From an uncultured Sphingomonadaceae bacterium (GTDB lineage: Bacteria > Pseudomonadota > Alphaproteobacteria > Sphingomonadales > Sphingomonadaceae), in assembly GCA_947503245.1 (NCBI GenBank), contig CANNCV010000001.1:1611501-1675500 (forward strand): a DNA stretch of 64,000 nucleotides, written 5' to 3'. Shown here piece after piece: positions 1 through 9,283 of this stretch (position 1 is the stretch's first letter; each line of letters opens with the position of its first letter). The notes under the pieces were generated by a model, which ran no database searches, was not told the origin of the DNA, and worked only from the letters and a program-made list of their open reading frames with translations. The position numbers were made by a program, and so were the translations under genes.

Positions 1-27
1 ATTAAGATACTCCTGAAAAATTCATGT

Positions 28-68
28 GGCGGCCGGAATGGGGCAAGGGGTTAAACATTCCGACCGCC
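28..68 (-). terminator. Candidate hairpin terminator after the small membrane-protein gene
   Basis: Arms 28-40 and 56-68 pair at 12 of 13 positions (one C/A mismatch) around a 15-nt loop. On the minus strand a run of five T begins about seven bases after the stem. It follows the stop codon of the gene ending at 79, so that gene is probably monocistronic. The T-run is distant, so termination may be weak. Confidence 0.45.
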
Positions 69-78
69 GCTCTTTCTG

Positions 79-303
79 TCAATCAATATAACGGACAGAA
101 AAAACTTGTGCTACGCTGGCTGCGGTTTCAGCATGTTCGGCATCGCCATTGCTGCCTCCCGTGGTGAAGGAGCCTATGATGGGGCCCATACCGCTAATGT
201 AGAGGGTGGCAAGCAACATGGCCGGTGCAACTATCCAACCCAAAATGGTTGTGCCATTTGCATTGTCTTTTGCATCGGAATTGCTGTCTTTAAACTGTGC
301 CAT
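79..303 (-). CDS. Small single-pass membrane protein of unknown family, predicted sigma-54/PspF target
   Basis: A 74-residue protein that I do not recognise. It has a polar N-terminus (about residues 1-17), one hydrophobic segment (about 18-42, TILGWIVAPAMLLATLY onward) and a polar C-terminal tail, so it is probably a one-helix inner-membrane protein. The start at 303 is set by a strong AGGAGG seven bases upstream. Longer reading frames starting at 339 or 318 would begin upstream of or inside the ribosome-binding site. The gene is divergent from a PspF-type activator, and a near-consensus sigma-54 promoter lies just upstream. It does not resemble PspA, PspB or PspC. An envelope-stress role is inferred from context only. 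Confidence 0.7.
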   Translation of the reverse strand: MAQFKDSNSDAKDNANGTTILGWIVAPAMLLATLYISGMGPIIGSFTTGGSNGDAEHAETAASVAQVFSVRYID

Positions 304-341
304 ATTGTCCTCCTGCATTATTCCTAACTCAGAATACACTA

Positions 342-357
342 AGCATGAGGTGTGCCA
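342..357 (-). promoter_or_regulatory. Sigma-54 (RpoN) -24/-12 promoter for the small membrane-protein gene
   Basis: Reading leftward, TGGCACACCTCATGCT matches the recalled consensus TGGCACRN4TTGCW except for one T. The invariant GG (355-356) and GC (343-344) have the required spacing. The start site would fall near 331, giving a leader of about 28 nt before the ATG at 303. A PspF-type sigma-54 activator is encoded divergently, which supports function. Confidence 0.75.
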
Positions 358-412
358 AAAATTATAAAATGCTGAAAAATAATAATAAATTCTATATTCG
401 GTATATTCGACA

Positions 413-441
413 TTGACTTTATTACTACATGTTGGTAATTT
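413..441 (+). promoter_or_regulatory. Possible sigma-70 promoter for pspF, overlapping the activator sites
   Basis: TTGACT (413-418) is followed after 17 bases by TAATTT (436-441), a weak -10. The element overlaps the first PspF-like site, so binding there could repress pspF itself, as known for E. coli PspF. The poor -10 keeps confidence low. Confidence 0.3.
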
Positions 442-456
442 TCACTACAAGTTGGC
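424..456. promoter_or_regulatory. Tandem upstream activating sites, candidate PspF enhancers
   Basis: ACTACATGTTGGT (424-436) and ACTACAAGTTGGC (444-456) are direct repeats differing at two positions and exactly 20 bases apart, i.e. two helical turns on the same DNA face. They lie about 95-125 bases upstream of the predicted sigma-54 start, the distance expected for enhancer-binding proteins and similar to the E. coli pspA enhancers. Binding by the adjacent PspF is inferred. Confidence 0.55.
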
Positions 457-502
457 GGTGTGTGCGAACTGCAATATACCATTGTAAAAAGGATGGCGTC
501 TT

Positions 503-1591
503 TTGGAGCGTACCAATCAATTTATTGGAGAGTCAGGGGCTTTTTTGGATGCCGTTGAACGTGCCAGTCGTGCCGCCCATCTTGATCGTCCTGTTTTGGT
601 CATTGGTGAGCGCGGTACAGGCAAAGAGCTGATTGCTGAACGCTTGCACCGTTTGAGCCAGCGTTGGGATGGTCCGCTTGTTACCATGAACTGCGCAGCT
701 TTGCCGGAGACTCTTATAGAGGCAGAGCTTTTTGGCCATGAGGCAGGAGCATTTACCGGCGCAACAAAGGCGCGGCAGGGGCGGTTTGAAGAGGCCGATG
801 GCGGCACATTGTTTCTGGATGAGCTTGGCACATTGTCCATGGCGGCGCAGGAGCGTTTGCTGCGGGCTGTCGAATATGGTGAGGTCACGCGCATTGGGGC
901 GTCGCGTCCAGTGCGCGTTGATGTCCGGATTGTTGGTGCAACCAACGAATATCTGCCTGCCATGGTTGAGAGGAATGACTTTCGTGCTGATCTGCTCGAC
1001 CGCCTGTGTTTTGAAGTCGTAACCTTGCCACCCCTGCGCGCGCGTGATGGAGATGTCCCAGTATTGGCAGAGTATTTCGGGCGGCGTATGGCAACCGAAT
1101 TGGAATGGGATAGCTGGCCCGGCTTTGGTGACCTAGCAGTTGCTGCCATGCAGCGCTATGGTTGGCCCGGCAATGTGCGGGAATTGCGCAACGTAGTGGA
1201 GCGCGCGATCTATAGATGGGATGATTCCACGCGGCCCGTAGACCATATCGTCTTTGATCCTTTTGAATCGCCTTGGAAGTTTAGTGGGGAGTCCACATCC
1301 TCTGCCAAAGAGAAGCCCACCCCAAAAGAAGCGATTGCGTCAGAGGTTTTGTCGCCAGAAACCAAAGGAGATACAGCGCAAATGCTCAAATCTTCGACTG
1401 AAGATATGGCGCTCTCTATAAATTATGAGGCCGTTAGCTGTTTGAAATCAGCAGTGGAAAGTCATGAGCGCAAAATATTGGAGCATATGCTGGCGCGGCA
1501 TCGTTATAATCAGCGACAAACGGCTAAGGCATTGAACCTTAGCTATGATCAGTTGCGCCACGCGTTGAAGAAGCATGATCTGCTAGGTTAG
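503..1591 (+). CDS. pspF: PspF-type sigma-54 enhancer-binding protein
   Basis: A 362-residue activator of sigma-54 RNA polymerase. It has no N-terminal receiver and begins directly with the AAA+ domain. Walker A GERGTGKE is at 35-42, the sigma-54-contacting GAFTGA loop at 82-87 and Walker B LDE at 105-107. An Fis-type helix-turn-helix closes the protein (about 325-360). W55 in LSQRW matches the PspF tryptophan known to contact the repressor PspA. The linker between AAA+ and HTH (about 255-315) is longer than in E. coli PspF. The start is TTG, with AAGGA about eight bases upstream; the ATG at 493 is out of frame. No pspA lies in the window, and the divergent target is a small membrane protein. 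Confidence 0.88.
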   Translation: MERTNQFIGESGAFLDAVERASRAAHLDRPVLVIGERGTGKELIAERLHRLSQRWDGPLVTMNCAALPETLIEAELFGHEAGAFTGATKARQGRFEEADGGTLFLDELGTLSMAAQERLLRAVEYGEVTRIGASRPVRVDVRIVGATNEYLPAMVERNDFRADLLDRLCFEVVTLPPLRARDGDVPVLAEYFGRRMATELEWDSWPGFGDLAVAAMQRYGWPGNVRELRNVVERAIYRWDDSTRPVDHIVFDPFESPWKFSGESTSSAKEKPTPKEAIASEVLSPETKGDTAQMLKSSTEDMALSINYEAVSCLKSAVESHERKILEHMLARHRYNQRQTAKALNLSYDQLRHALKKHDLLG

Positions 1592-1689
1592 TCATTTTTT
1601 GATATAGGCGCAGCTATTAAAGGTGAGTGCAAGACCGTATAGAATATGATTGCATAAACAGGCTTCTTGGATTATATAATGCCTATCCC

Positions 1690-1744
1690 GAAATGGTTAG
1701 TGAGCGGAGCCGGCTTTTGCCGGGCCGACCAGCTTTGCCATTTC
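1690..1744 (+). promoter_or_regulatory. Structured RNA leader upstream of the rimP-nusA operon
   Basis: An outer 7-bp stem GAAATGG (1690-1696) / CCATTTC (1738-1744) encloses a GC-rich inner hairpin, CCGGC-TTTT-GCCGG (about 1710-1723). No T-run follows, so it is not a plain terminator. It sits 48 bases before the rimP start. RimP leaders with conserved structure are known in gammaproteobacteria; a regulatory role here is inferred. Confidence 0.45.
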
Positions 1745-1791
1745 TAGATCAAATATGCTGAGTGCGATATGCGCCAGCTACAGGAGAAGCA

Positions 1792-2367
1792 GTGAGCAAT
1801 ATCGCCGACCTAGAAGCATTAATCGCGCCAGAGGCTGAGGCCTTGGGCTTTGCGCTTGTGCGTGTGAAATTTATAGGTTCTGGTGAGGATTATAGCTTGC
1901 AGGTTATGGCTGAGCGCCCGGACACTCGCCAGCTCAATATCTCTGACTGCGCGGCGTTATCGCGGCGTATCTCAGAAAAGTTTGATGCGCTGGAAGAGGC
2001 GGGCAATGACCCTGTAGATGAGCCTTATCGACTGGAAGTAAGCTCGCCAGGCATTGACCGCCCTTTGACGCGCCTTGCTGACTTTGTTGATTGGTCCAGC
2101 TATGAGGCGCGTTTGAAACTTGCTGAACCACAAGATGGCCGCAAGACTTTGGTTGGCATTTTGGGCGGGGTCGAAGGTGAGGGGCCTGACGCTCTGATTC
2201 TGGTTGAAGATAAGAAAATTGGGTCGCAGAAAACGGCCTTTAACAATATACTCACCGCAAAACTGGTCTTGACCGATGCGTTGATTGCCGCCACTGCTCC
2301 ACTCGTCGTTGATGATGGCGAACATGAGCTTGAAATTGACGATACACCTGAAGAAGAAAGTGACTGA
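1792..2367 (+). CDS. rimP: Ribosome maturation factor RimP
   Basis: A 191-residue cytoplasmic protein needed for maturation of the 30S subunit. The N-terminal domain contains the EAEALGFALVRV and LNISDCAALSRRIS segments and the family signature YRLEVSSPGIDRPL; a C-terminal SH3-like domain follows (about 100-165). An acidic tail extends past the usual end. The GTG start at 1792 was chosen because AGGAG lies five bases upstream; an upstream in-frame GTG at 1762 has no ribosome-binding site. It is the first gene of the classic rimP-nusA-infB operon and is separated from nusA by five bases. Confidence 0.95.
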   Translation: MSNIADLEALIAPEAEALGFALVRVKFIGSGEDYSLQVMAERPDTRQLNISDCAALSRRISEKFDALEEAGNDPVDEPYRLEVSSPGIDRPLTRLADFVDWSSYEARLKLAEPQDGRKTLVGILGGVEGEGPDALILVEDKKIGSQKTAFNNILTAKLVLTDALIAATAPLVVDDGEHELEIDDTPEEESD

Positions 2368-2372
2368 CAATT

Positions 2373-4004
2373 ATGGCCGATGCCATTTCTGCCAATAAAG
2401 CCGAATTGCTGGCGATTGCAAACTCCGTTTCTACGGAGAAAATGATTGATAAATCAGTGGTTATTGAAGCCATTGAAGAAGCGATTCAGCGTGCTGCCCG
2501 CGCACGTTATGGCGCCGAGAACGACATTCGGGCAAAGCTCGATGGCGAAACAGGCGATTTGCGCCTGTGGCGTGTTGTTGAGGTGGTTGAGGAAGTTGAC
2601 GACTATTTCAAGCAAGTGGACCTGAAGGGCGCGCAAAAGCTGCAAGCCGATGCATCTGTGGGCGATTTCATCATTGATCCGCTGCCCGGCGTTGATTTGG
2701 GCCGTATTGATGCGCAGGCCGCAAAACAGGTTATCTTCCAAAAGGTCCGCGACGCAGAACGCGAGCGGCAATATGATGAATTTAAAGACCGTGCAGGTGA
2801 GATTATCACTGGCGTGGTTAAATCGGTTGAGTTTGGCCATGTCGTGGTCAATCTGGGCCGTGCAGATGGTGTTATCCGCCGCGATCAGCAAATTCCACGT
2901 GAGGTTGCGCGTGTTGGCGATCGTGTCCGTGCACTGATCATGAAAGTTGTTCGCGAAAATCGTGGTCATCAGATTTATCTGTCACGTGCGCACCCTGATT
3001 TCATGCGCAAATTGTTCATGCAGGAAGTGCCAGAAATTTACGATGGTATTATCGAGATTAAAGCGGCGGCTCGTGATCCGGGAAGTCGTGCGAAAATCGG
3101 TGTTATCAGCCATGATGGATCGATTGATCCAGTTGGCGCTTGTGTTGGGATGAAGGGTAGCCGTGTTCAGGCCGTCGTTCAGGAGATGCAGGGCGAGAAG
3201 ATTGATATTATCCCTTGGTCTGAAGATACTGCGACCTTTATCGTCAATGCTTTGCAGCCTGCGACTGTAAGCCGCGTTGTGCTTGATGAAGAAGAAGGCC
3301 GCATCGAAGTGGTTGTTCCTGATGACCAACTTTCGCTGGCCATTGGCCGCCGCGGACAAAATGTGCGTCTGGCGTCTCAGCTGACTGACTCTGCCATTGA
3401 TATTATGACTGAGGCAGATGCGAGCGAGAAGCGTCAGCGTGAATTTAGCGAACGTTCGGCAATGTTTGAATCAGAACTGGATGTCGATGAAACATTGTCA
3501 CAGCTTCTGGTGGCGGAAGGCTTTAGCGAGCTTGAAGAAGTCGCTTATGTCGCTGCGGACGAGATTTCCAGCATTGAAGGCTTTGATGAAGAGCTGGCTG
3601 AAGAGTTGCAAAACCGCGCAAAAGAAGCGCTGGACCGCAAGGAATCTGCGGCGCGTGAAGCTCGTCAGGCTCTGGGTGTGGAAGATGCGATCGCTGAGAT
3701 GCCGCATCTGACCGAGCAAATGTTGCTGACTCTGGGTGAAGCGCAGATCAAAACGCTTGATGACCTTGCAGATCTGGCAACAGATGAGCTGGTTGCCAAA
3801 AAACGCAGTGATCCACGTCGCCGTGACAAGCGTGCCGAGGATAAGGGCGGTATATTGGCCGAATATGGGCTGAGCGAAGAGCAGGGCAATGAGATTATCA
3901 TGGCTGCTCGTGCGCATTGGTTTGAAGACGAAGATGACGCTGCTCCGGAAGCTGCGGCTGATCCGTCCGACGGGGAGGTCGCAGATGCGGAAAGCCCCCA
4001 ATGA
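2373..4004 (+). CDS. nusA: Transcription termination/antitermination factor NusA
   Basis: A 543-residue RNA polymerase-binding factor that controls pausing, termination and antitermination. In order: N-terminal polymerase-binding domain (about 1-130), S1 domain (about 135-200), two KH domains (about 205-345, with [12 protein letters not shown] and [14 protein letters not shown]), then acidic helix-hairpin-helix repeats to about 520 and an acidic alanine-rich tail. Length and order are normal for alphaproteobacteria. The last 20 bases overlap ylxR, implying translational coupling. Confidence 0.97.
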   Translation: MADAISANKAELLAIANSVSTEKMIDKSVVIEAIEEAIQRAARARYGAENDIRAKLDGETGDLRLWRVVEVVEEVDDYFKQVDLKGAQKLQADASVGDFIIDPLPGVDLGRIDAQAAKQVIFQKVRDAERERQYDEFKDRAGEIITGVVKSVEFGHVVVNLGRADGVIRRDQQIPREVARVGDRVRALIMKVVRENRGHQIYLSRAHPDFMRKLFMQEVPEIYDGIIEIKAAARDPGSRAKIGVISHDGSIDPVGACVGMKGSRVQAVVQEMQGEKIDIIPWSEDTATFIVNALQPATVSRVVLDEEEGRIEVVVPDDQLSLAIGRRGQNVRLASQLTDSAIDIMTEADASEKRQREFSERSAMFESELDVDETLSQLLVAEGFSELEEVAYVAADEISSIEGFDEELAEELQNRAKEALDRKESAAREARQALGVEDAIAEMPHLTEQMLLTLGEAQIKTLDDLADLATDELVAKKRSDPRRRDKRAEDKGGILAEYGLSEEQGNEIIMAARAHWFEDEDDAAPEAAADPSDGEVADAESPQ

Positions 4005-4701
4005 CAAACATATTGCGGTAAGGCGCTGTATATTGACCGGCGGGCAAATGGATAGCCGCCGGTTGATACGACTTGCTTTAAGCCCGGACGGCATAGTCGC
4101 TCCGGATGTACGCTCACGCGCGCCCGGGCGCGGTGCGTGGGTTGGTGTCACGCGGGATGAGCTGGACGTAGCAATCGCTAAAGGGCAGTTGCTGGGTAAG
4201 CTGAAATCTGTTTTGAAAACGACTGATATTGCTTTGCCGGATAATCTGTCACAGGCCGTTGATGACGCTCTGGCGAGTGAATTGCTCCAGCGTCTGGGCC
4301 TTGAAGCAAAGGCCAGCCAGTTGATATCGGGTGCGGAAAAGGTCGAGACTGCGGCGCGTATGGGGAATGTTGCGCTGTTGCTCCATGCCTCAGATGCTGC
4401 GGAAAATGGTCGGCGCTCGCTTGATCAGGCTTGGCGCGTTGGTTCCGATGCAGAAGGCAGTTCGTTGCAGGGGCTGGTTTTGCCATTTGACCGCGATCAA
4501 TTGTCATTGGCATTGGGGCGCAGCAATTGCGTACATATAGCGATAATGGATGACCGAGCGGCAGCGCGAATAGGGCTATTCTTGTTTCGCTTGCTTGGTT
4601 TTAGAGGGGTTGATGTGTCGGTTTTGACGGACCGTGTCTTTGGCAATGAGACTGCCCCTGAGATGACTATAGAAGAAGAACCGGCCGCTGCCTTGATATA
4701 G
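3985..4701 (+). CDS. ylxR: YlxR (DUF448) RNA-binding protein fused to an L7Ae-like domain
   Basis: A 238-residue putative nucleic-acid-binding protein. The N-terminal YlxR domain carries RRCILTG near residue 12 and the GRGAWV motif near 49. The C-terminal part (about 110-205) resembles the L7Ae/L30e RNA-binding fold, a layout common in alphaproteobacteria. The start at 3985 is supported by GGGGAGG six bases upstream, inside the end of nusA; the longer frame from 3889 lies in nusA. YlxR proteins bind RNA or act as global regulators in some bacteria; the exact role here is not known. Confidence 0.88.
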   Translation: MRKAPNDKHIAVRRCILTGGQMDSRRLIRLALSPDGIVAPDVRSRAPGRGAWVGVTRDELDVAIAKGQLLGKLKSVLKTTDIALPDNLSQAVDDALASELLQRLGLEAKASQLISGAEKVETAARMGNVALLLHASDAAENGRRSLDQAWRVGSDAEGSSLQGLVLPFDRDQLSLALGRSNCVHIAIMDDRAAARIGLFLFRLLGFRGVDVSVLTDRVFGNETAPEMTIEEEPAAALI

Positions 4702-4775
4702 GGCGTTGGTCGCAGTGAGTTTTGATGGCCGTGCGCCATCATGATAGAAGATGAAAAAAGGATTGAGTCTGTTCG

Positions 4776-7301
4776 ATGAGTGATGATCAAGAAAAAAAGC
4801 CGAAACTGGGCCGCAAACCTCTGGGTTTGAAGCGGGCAGTTGAGTCCGGCGAAGTCAAGCAGACATTCAGCCATGGCCGCACCAATAAGGTTGTGGTTGA
4901 GGTAAAGCGCCGTAAGCTTGTGGGTAAGCCCGGAGCGAAACCAGAGCCGGTTGAAGAAGCCGCTCCGCCGCCTCCACCGCCACCAGCTGCACCTGCTCCA
5001 AAGGCTGAAGCGCCGGTCAAAAAAGCTGCTGATGCGACGATGACGCGCAAAGAGCTGCAAGAGAAACTGCTGCGTGAAGCGGAAGAAGCGCGCCAAGCCT
5101 CTATGGAAGAAGCGCGTCGCCGTGAAGTAGCTGAAAAAGCCAAACGCGAAGAAGAAGAAAAGGCACGGGCAGAAGAGAAGCGTGCTGCTGCGGCGAAAGC
5201 CAAAGAAGAGCCTGCTGCGCCCGTGGCTGCAAAAGACCCTGTTGCTGAAACGCCAGCGGCACCAGCAGAGGCGAAATCAGAGGTAGCTAAAGCGAAGGCA
5301 TCTGCGCCGGCACCACGCAAGTTTACGCCCGTAACGCCGGTAAAACGGCCTGAACCGAAAAAACCTTCACCCAAACCAAGCCGCGATCGCAATGAGCGTC
5401 GCCAATCAGGCAAGCTGACAGTTAATCGTGCTTTGAGCGAAGGCGATGGCGGCGCGCGTGCGCGCTCGCTTGCTGCGCTTAAACGTGCGCGTGAGAAAGA
5501 GCGCCGGGCGCAAATGTCTGGGCAGACACGCGAAGCACAGCCAAAGCAATCACGCGAAGTTGTGGTGCCTGACGCTATCACTGTGCAGGAACTGGCGAAC
5601 CGGATGGCGGAAAAAGGCGCTGATCTGGTTAAATCACTGTTCAAAATGGGTTCTATGGTGACTGTGAACCAGACCATAGATCATGATACTGCGGAATTGC
5701 TGGTTGAAGAATTTGGCCACAAAATCAAACGCGTATCTGATTCTGATGTTGAGATTAATGTCGATTCCGATGTTGATCCTGATGAGACACTGAAACCGCG
5801 TCCTCCTGTGGTGACGATTATGGGCCATGTCGATCATGGTAAAACGTCATTGCTTGATGCGTTGCGTGGCACCGATGTCGTTCAGGGCGAAGCCGGCGGC
5901 ATTACACAGCATATCGGCGCTTATCAGGTGAAGGTGAAATCGGGTGAAAAGATTACATTCCTCGATACACCGGGCCACGCGGCATTTTCTGAAATGCGTG
6001 CACGCGGCGCGAATGTGACCGATATTGTTATTCTGGTTGCAGCGGCGGATGACAATTTGATGCCGCAAACCATTGAGGCAATTAATCACACCAAAGCGTC
6101 CGGCGTGCCGATGATTGTTGCGATCAATAAGATCGACAAGCATGAAGCGAACCCCGACAATATTCGTAACCGCTTGCTGGAGCATGAGGTTATTGTTGAG
6201 AAAATGTCTGGTGATGTGCAGGATGTTGAAGTCTCTGCATTGAAAGGCACCAATCTCGATAAGTTGATCGATGCGATCAATTTGCAAGCAGAGTTGATTG
6301 AGCCAAAAGCCAACCCTGATCGTGATGCCGAAGGTGTTGTGATTGAGGCTAAGCTGGACAAAGGCCGTGGCCCTGTGGCGACTGTTTTGATTGAGCGGGG
6401 CACTTTGCGCCGCGGTGATATCTTTGTTGTTGGCGAGCATTCGGGCAAGGTCCGAGCGATGCTCGATGATAAAGGCAAGCAGCTTAAAGAAGCAGGGCCA
6501 TCGCTCCCCATCGAAGTTTTGGGTCTGTCCGGTGTGCCATCGGCGGGTGATAAGCTCACCGTTGTCGAAAATGATGCACGTGCGCGTGAAGTGGCTGAAT
6601 ATCGTCGTCAAAAAGCTCTGGAGAAACGTACAGCGACAGCCCCGGCTTCACTGGAAAATATGTTCTCTGCTTTGGGTGAAAACCAAGCGGTTGAATATCC
6701 GGTGCTCATCAAAGGCGATGTTGGCGGCAGTGTTGAAGCCATTATCGGCAGCCTTAACCAGATCTCGACCGATGATATTAAGGCGCGGGTCCTGCATTCC
6801 GGTGTTGGCGGTATCACTGAGTCCGACGTGCAGCTTGCTAAGGCCAGCAATGCGCCGATTATCGGCTTTAATGTCCGTGCCAATGCCAAAGCGCGTGAGA
6901 TTGCCGAACGCGAAGGTGTGCGCTTCAAATATTTCGATATTATCTATGATCTGATCGAAGATATTAAAGGCGAAATGGCTGGTGAACTGGGCCCAGAGCG
7001 CATCGAAACGGTCATTGGCCGCGCCGAGGTGAAGGAAGTTTTCCCTGCGGGCAAAAAAGACAAGGCAGCTGGTTTGCTGGTTCTCGATGGCGTCCTCAAA
7101 AAAGGCAATTATGCGCGTCTCAATCGCGAAGATATTATCGTCTCCAAGACCACAGTGGCATCGCTGCGCCGGTTCAAGGACGATGTCGAGGAAGTGCGCT
7201 CTGGCCTAGAATGTGGTGCGGTGTTGGAAGACACGAACGACATTAAACCGGGCGATATTCTGGAAGTCTTTGACGTCGAGATGCGTGAACGTGTCTTATA
7301 A
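4776..7301 (+). CDS. infB: Translation initiation factor IF-2
   Basis: An 841-residue GTPase that delivers initiator tRNA to the 30S subunit. The N-terminal IF2-associated region is followed by a proline-rich then Lys/Glu/Ala-rich charged stretch (about 60-260). An IF2_N domain is near 270-330. The G domain starts near residue 350 with GHVDHGKT, then DTPGHAAF and NKID. Domain II, domain III and the C-terminal fMet-tRNA-binding domain complete the protein. A 74-base gap separates it from ylxR. AAGGA lies rather far (about 14 bases) upstream of the ATG. Confidence 0.97.
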   Translation: MSDDQEKKPKLGRKPLGLKRAVESGEVKQTFSHGRTNKVVVEVKRRKLVGKPGAKPEPVEEAAPPPPPPPAAPAPKAEAPVKKAADATMTRKELQEKLLREAEEARQASMEEARRREVAEKAKREEEEKARAEEKRAAAAKAKEEPAAPVAAKDPVAETPAAPAEAKSEVAKAKASAPAPRKFTPVTPVKRPEPKKPSPKPSRDRNERRQSGKLTVNRALSEGDGGARARSLAALKRAREKERRAQMSGQTREAQPKQSREVVVPDAITVQELANRMAEKGADLVKSLFKMGSMVTVNQTIDHDTAELLVEEFGHKIKRVSDSDVEINVDSDVDPDETLKPRPPVVTIMGHVDHGKTSLLDALRGTDVVQGEAGGITQHIGAYQVKVKSGEKITFLDTPGHAAFSEMRARGANVTDIVILVAAADDNLMPQTIEAINHTKASGVPMIVAINKIDKHEANPDNIRNRLLEHEVIVEKMSGDVQDVEVSALKGTNLDKLIDAINLQAELIEPKANPDRDAEGVVIEAKLDKGRGPVATVLIERGTLRRGDIFVVGEHSGKVRAMLDDKGKQLKEAGPSLPIEVLGLSGVPSAGDKLTVVENDARAREVAEYRRQKALEKRTATAPASLENMFSALGENQAVEYPVLIKGDVGGSVEAIIGSLNQISTDDIKARVLHSGVGGITESDVQLAKASNAPIIGFNVRANAKAREIAEREGVRFKYFDIIYDLIEDIKGEMAGELGPERIETVIGRAEVKEVFPAGKKDKAAGLLVLDGVLKKGNYARLNREDIIVSKTTVASLRRFKDDVEEVRSGLECGAVLEDTNDIKPGDILEVFDVEMRERVL

Positions 7302-7334
7302 TCGGGCATAGGAACGGAGATAAAGGGGCTAGAT

Positions 7335-7745
7335 ATGACTGCAGGCAGGAATATTAACGCCCCTTCATCGCGCCTTATGGGCGCCCGCATTCAACATCAT
7401 GATGCTGAAACGGGCACAACCCATATGAATTTTATTGCCCCTGAGAGCTTTGCCAGTCCGCGCGGCTATGTGCATGGCGGGCTGGTTGCAGGTTTTTTGG
7501 ATGAAGTCATGGGTGCAGCAGTGCTGGGCGCCAGCGATGGCGCCATGCTGCCGCTCAATCTTAATAGCAATATCAGCTATTTACGCCCTGTTCCCTTGGG
7601 TCCGCTAAAGGGTGAGGGACGTGTCTTGAAGATGGGGCGCAATATCGCGTATCTGGAAGGAGTATTGCTGGATAATGATGGAAACCGGCTTATCCATGCG
7701 ATATCGACTGCTATGCTGACCGAGGTACCCAATGGCAAAGTATAA
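7335..7745 (+). CDS. PaaI-type hotdog-fold thioesterase
   Basis: A 136-residue probable acyl-CoA thioesterase. The hotdog signature [16 protein letters not shown] (about 36-51) and the [14 protein letters not shown] strand are characteristic of the PaaI/YbgC-like group. AGGGG lies about eight bases upstream of the ATG. It is inserted between infB and rbfA, and its last 14 bases overlap rbfA, so the two are probably co-translated. The substrate is unknown. The link to translation genes may be positional only. Confidence 0.82.
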   Translation: MTAGRNINAPSSRLMGARIQHHDAETGTTHMNFIAPESFASPRGYVHGGLVAGFLDEVMGAAVLGASDGAMLPLNLNSNISYLRPVPLGPLKGEGRVLKMGRNIAYLEGVLLDNDGNRLIHAISTAMLTEVPNGKV

Positions 7746-8157
7746 TGATACATCCCCTGAAGGTCGCTCCGTACGCGTGCTGCGTGTGGGGGAGCAAATC
7801 CGGCATATACTTTCGGAATTGCTGACACGGGGCGATGTGCATGATGAAACATTGGCCAGCGCCAATATCGCGATTACCGAAGTGCGTATGTCACCTGATT
7901 TGCGGCACGCAACAGTGTTTGTGAAACCGCTGCTGGGCAATGAGGAAGTCGCGGTCATCAAAGCGATGCGCACCAATACAGCCTATTTTCAGCGCGAGGT
8001 CGCTGCGCGCACCAAGATGAAATATGCCGCCAAATTAAAATTTGTCCCTGATGATAGTTTTGATGAAGCCAGCCATATTGAATCGCTGTTGAGCAACCCA
8101 AAAGTTGCACGTGATTTGGCAGAGGGTGACGAGGAAGCGGAACAAGCATCCGAATAA
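7732..8157 (+). CDS. rbfA: Ribosome-binding factor A
   Basis: A 141-residue 30S assembly factor with a single KH-like domain. Typical segments are [14 protein letters not shown] near the N-terminus, [17 protein letters not shown] in the middle and [19 protein letters not shown] near the end; an acidic tail follows. It begins inside the thioesterase gene and its stop overlaps the tdk start by one base (TAATG). Confidence 0.95.
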   Translation: MAKYNDTSPEGRSVRVLRVGEQIRHILSELLTRGDVHDETLASANIAITEVRMSPDLRHATVFVKPLLGNEEVAVIKAMRTNTAYFQREVAARTKMKYAAKLKFVPDDSFDEASHIESLLSNPKVARDLAEGDEEAEQASE

Positions 8158-8738
8158 TGGCCAAGCTCTATTTCTATTATTCCTCAATGAATGCAGGCAA
8201 GTCGACGACTTTGCTACAGGCCGCATTTAACTATGAAGAGCGCGGGATGCGCACCATGTTGTGGACCGCAGCCATTGATAAGCGCAGTGGTGAGGCCACA
8301 ATTAAATCGCGCATCGGGCTATCGCGAATTGCGCACCAATTTGATGAGGATGTAAATCTGCTGGTCGCTATAAGCGCCGAACATGCGGCTCAGCCGCTCA
8401 ATTGCGTGTTGGTTGATGAAGCGCAATTTATGACCCGCGATCATGTGTTTGAACTGGCGCTTGTCTGTGATCAGTTGCACATTCCTGTTCTTTGCTATGG
8501 TTTGCGAACCGATTTTCAGGCGGAGCTTTTTCCCGGCAGTGCGCAATTGTTGGCAATTGCTGATGAGCTGGTTGAGATTAAGGCCGTGTGCGAATGCGGC
8601 GCAAAATCGACTATGAATTTGCGCGTAGATTTAGATGGCAAGGCTGTAAAATCTGGTGCACAAACTGAAATTGGCGGCAATGATCGTTATATCGCTCTTT
8701 GTCGAAAACATTTCATGGAAGCATTGAACGACCAATAA
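8157..8738 (+). CDS. tdk: Thymidine kinase, type II
   Basis: A 193-residue salvage enzyme that phosphorylates thymidine. It has the P-loop YYSSMNAGKSTTLLQ (about 7-21), Walker B-like VLVDEAQF, and a C-terminal zinc-binding region with CECG and a late LCRKH. Length is typical for bacterial type II enzymes. It overlaps rbfA by one base and the next gene by one base (both TAATG). Its place inside the rbfA-truB segment is unusual compared with the textbook operon. Confidence 0.93.
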   Translation: MAKLYFYYSSMNAGKSTTLLQAAFNYEERGMRTMLWTAAIDKRSGEATIKSRIGLSRIAHQFDEDVNLLVAISAEHAAQPLNCVLVDEAQFMTRDHVFELALVCDQLHIPVLCYGLRTDFQAELFPGSAQLLAIADELVEIKAVCECGAKSTMNLRVDLDGKAVKSGAQTEIGGNDRYIALCRKHFMEALNDQ

Positions 8739-9283
8739 TGCGCGATTTAGATGGACAAATAGAATCTGGCCGAGTGCGGCTTGAGCCATTTGTGGACGAT
8801 CATGTCGAGCCATTGCGCCTTGTATGTGCGGAAGATACGCAGATTTGGGAGATATACCCCTTTTCCATGCAGGGGGAACATTTTGACGGCGCTATGCAGG
8901 CTTTCCACGGTACGCAGAATTGGGTGCGTTTTGCTGTGATTGATCTGCAAGAGGATCGTCTGGTCGGCATGTCCAGCTTTATAAACCCTGATAAGCACGG
9001 CGTGGTTGAAATTGGCGGCACTTATATCGCACCCTCAGTGCGCGGCAGCGGATTTAACCGAACCATGAAAACACTGATGATAGACCGTGCTTTCTCATGC
9101 GGTTATCGCAAAGTGGCTTTTCGCGTAGATACCCGCAATGAACGGTCTATAGCGGCGGTGTTGAAATTGGGTGCGACGCGTGAGGGCATAATGCGCAAGG
9201 ATCGGGTAACATGGACAGGCTATGTGCGCGATACTGCGGTATTTGGCTTGCTCAAAGAAGAGTGGGAAGCGGGTCGTGACTGA
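8738..9283 (+). CDS. GNAT family N-acetyltransferase (RimJ/YjcK-like)
   Basis: A 181-residue protein resembling the RimJ/RimL-like GNAT group. It starts with VRLEPFVDDHVEPL, has the acetyl-CoA-binding region GGTYIAPSVRGSGFNRTMKTLM, and ends with RVDTRNERSIAAVLKLGATREG. The acetyl acceptor is unknown. The ATG at 8738 overlaps the tdk stop (TAATG) and was chosen over the in-frame start at 8699 inside tdk. The end overlaps the methyltransferase by eight bases. Confidence 0.85.
   Translation: MRDLDGQIESGRVRLEPFVDDHVEPLRLVCAEDTQIWEIYPFSMQGEHFDGAMQAFHGTQNWVRFAVIDLQEDRLVGMSSFINPDKHGVVEIGGTYIAPSVRGSGFNRTMKTLMIDRAFSCGYRKVAFRVDTRNERSIAAVLKLGATREGIMRKDRVTWTGYVRDTAVFGLLKEEWEAGRD

Noticed and set aside
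493-495. ATG at 493 as the start of pspF
   Set aside because: It is out of frame with the PspF sequence; the TTG at 503 is in frame and correctly spaced from AAGGA.
4787-5677. Long open frame on the minus strand opposite infB (296 codons)
   Set aside because: It mirrors the low-complexity charged part of IF-2, is Ser/Arg-rich and has no recognisable domain; infB is certain.
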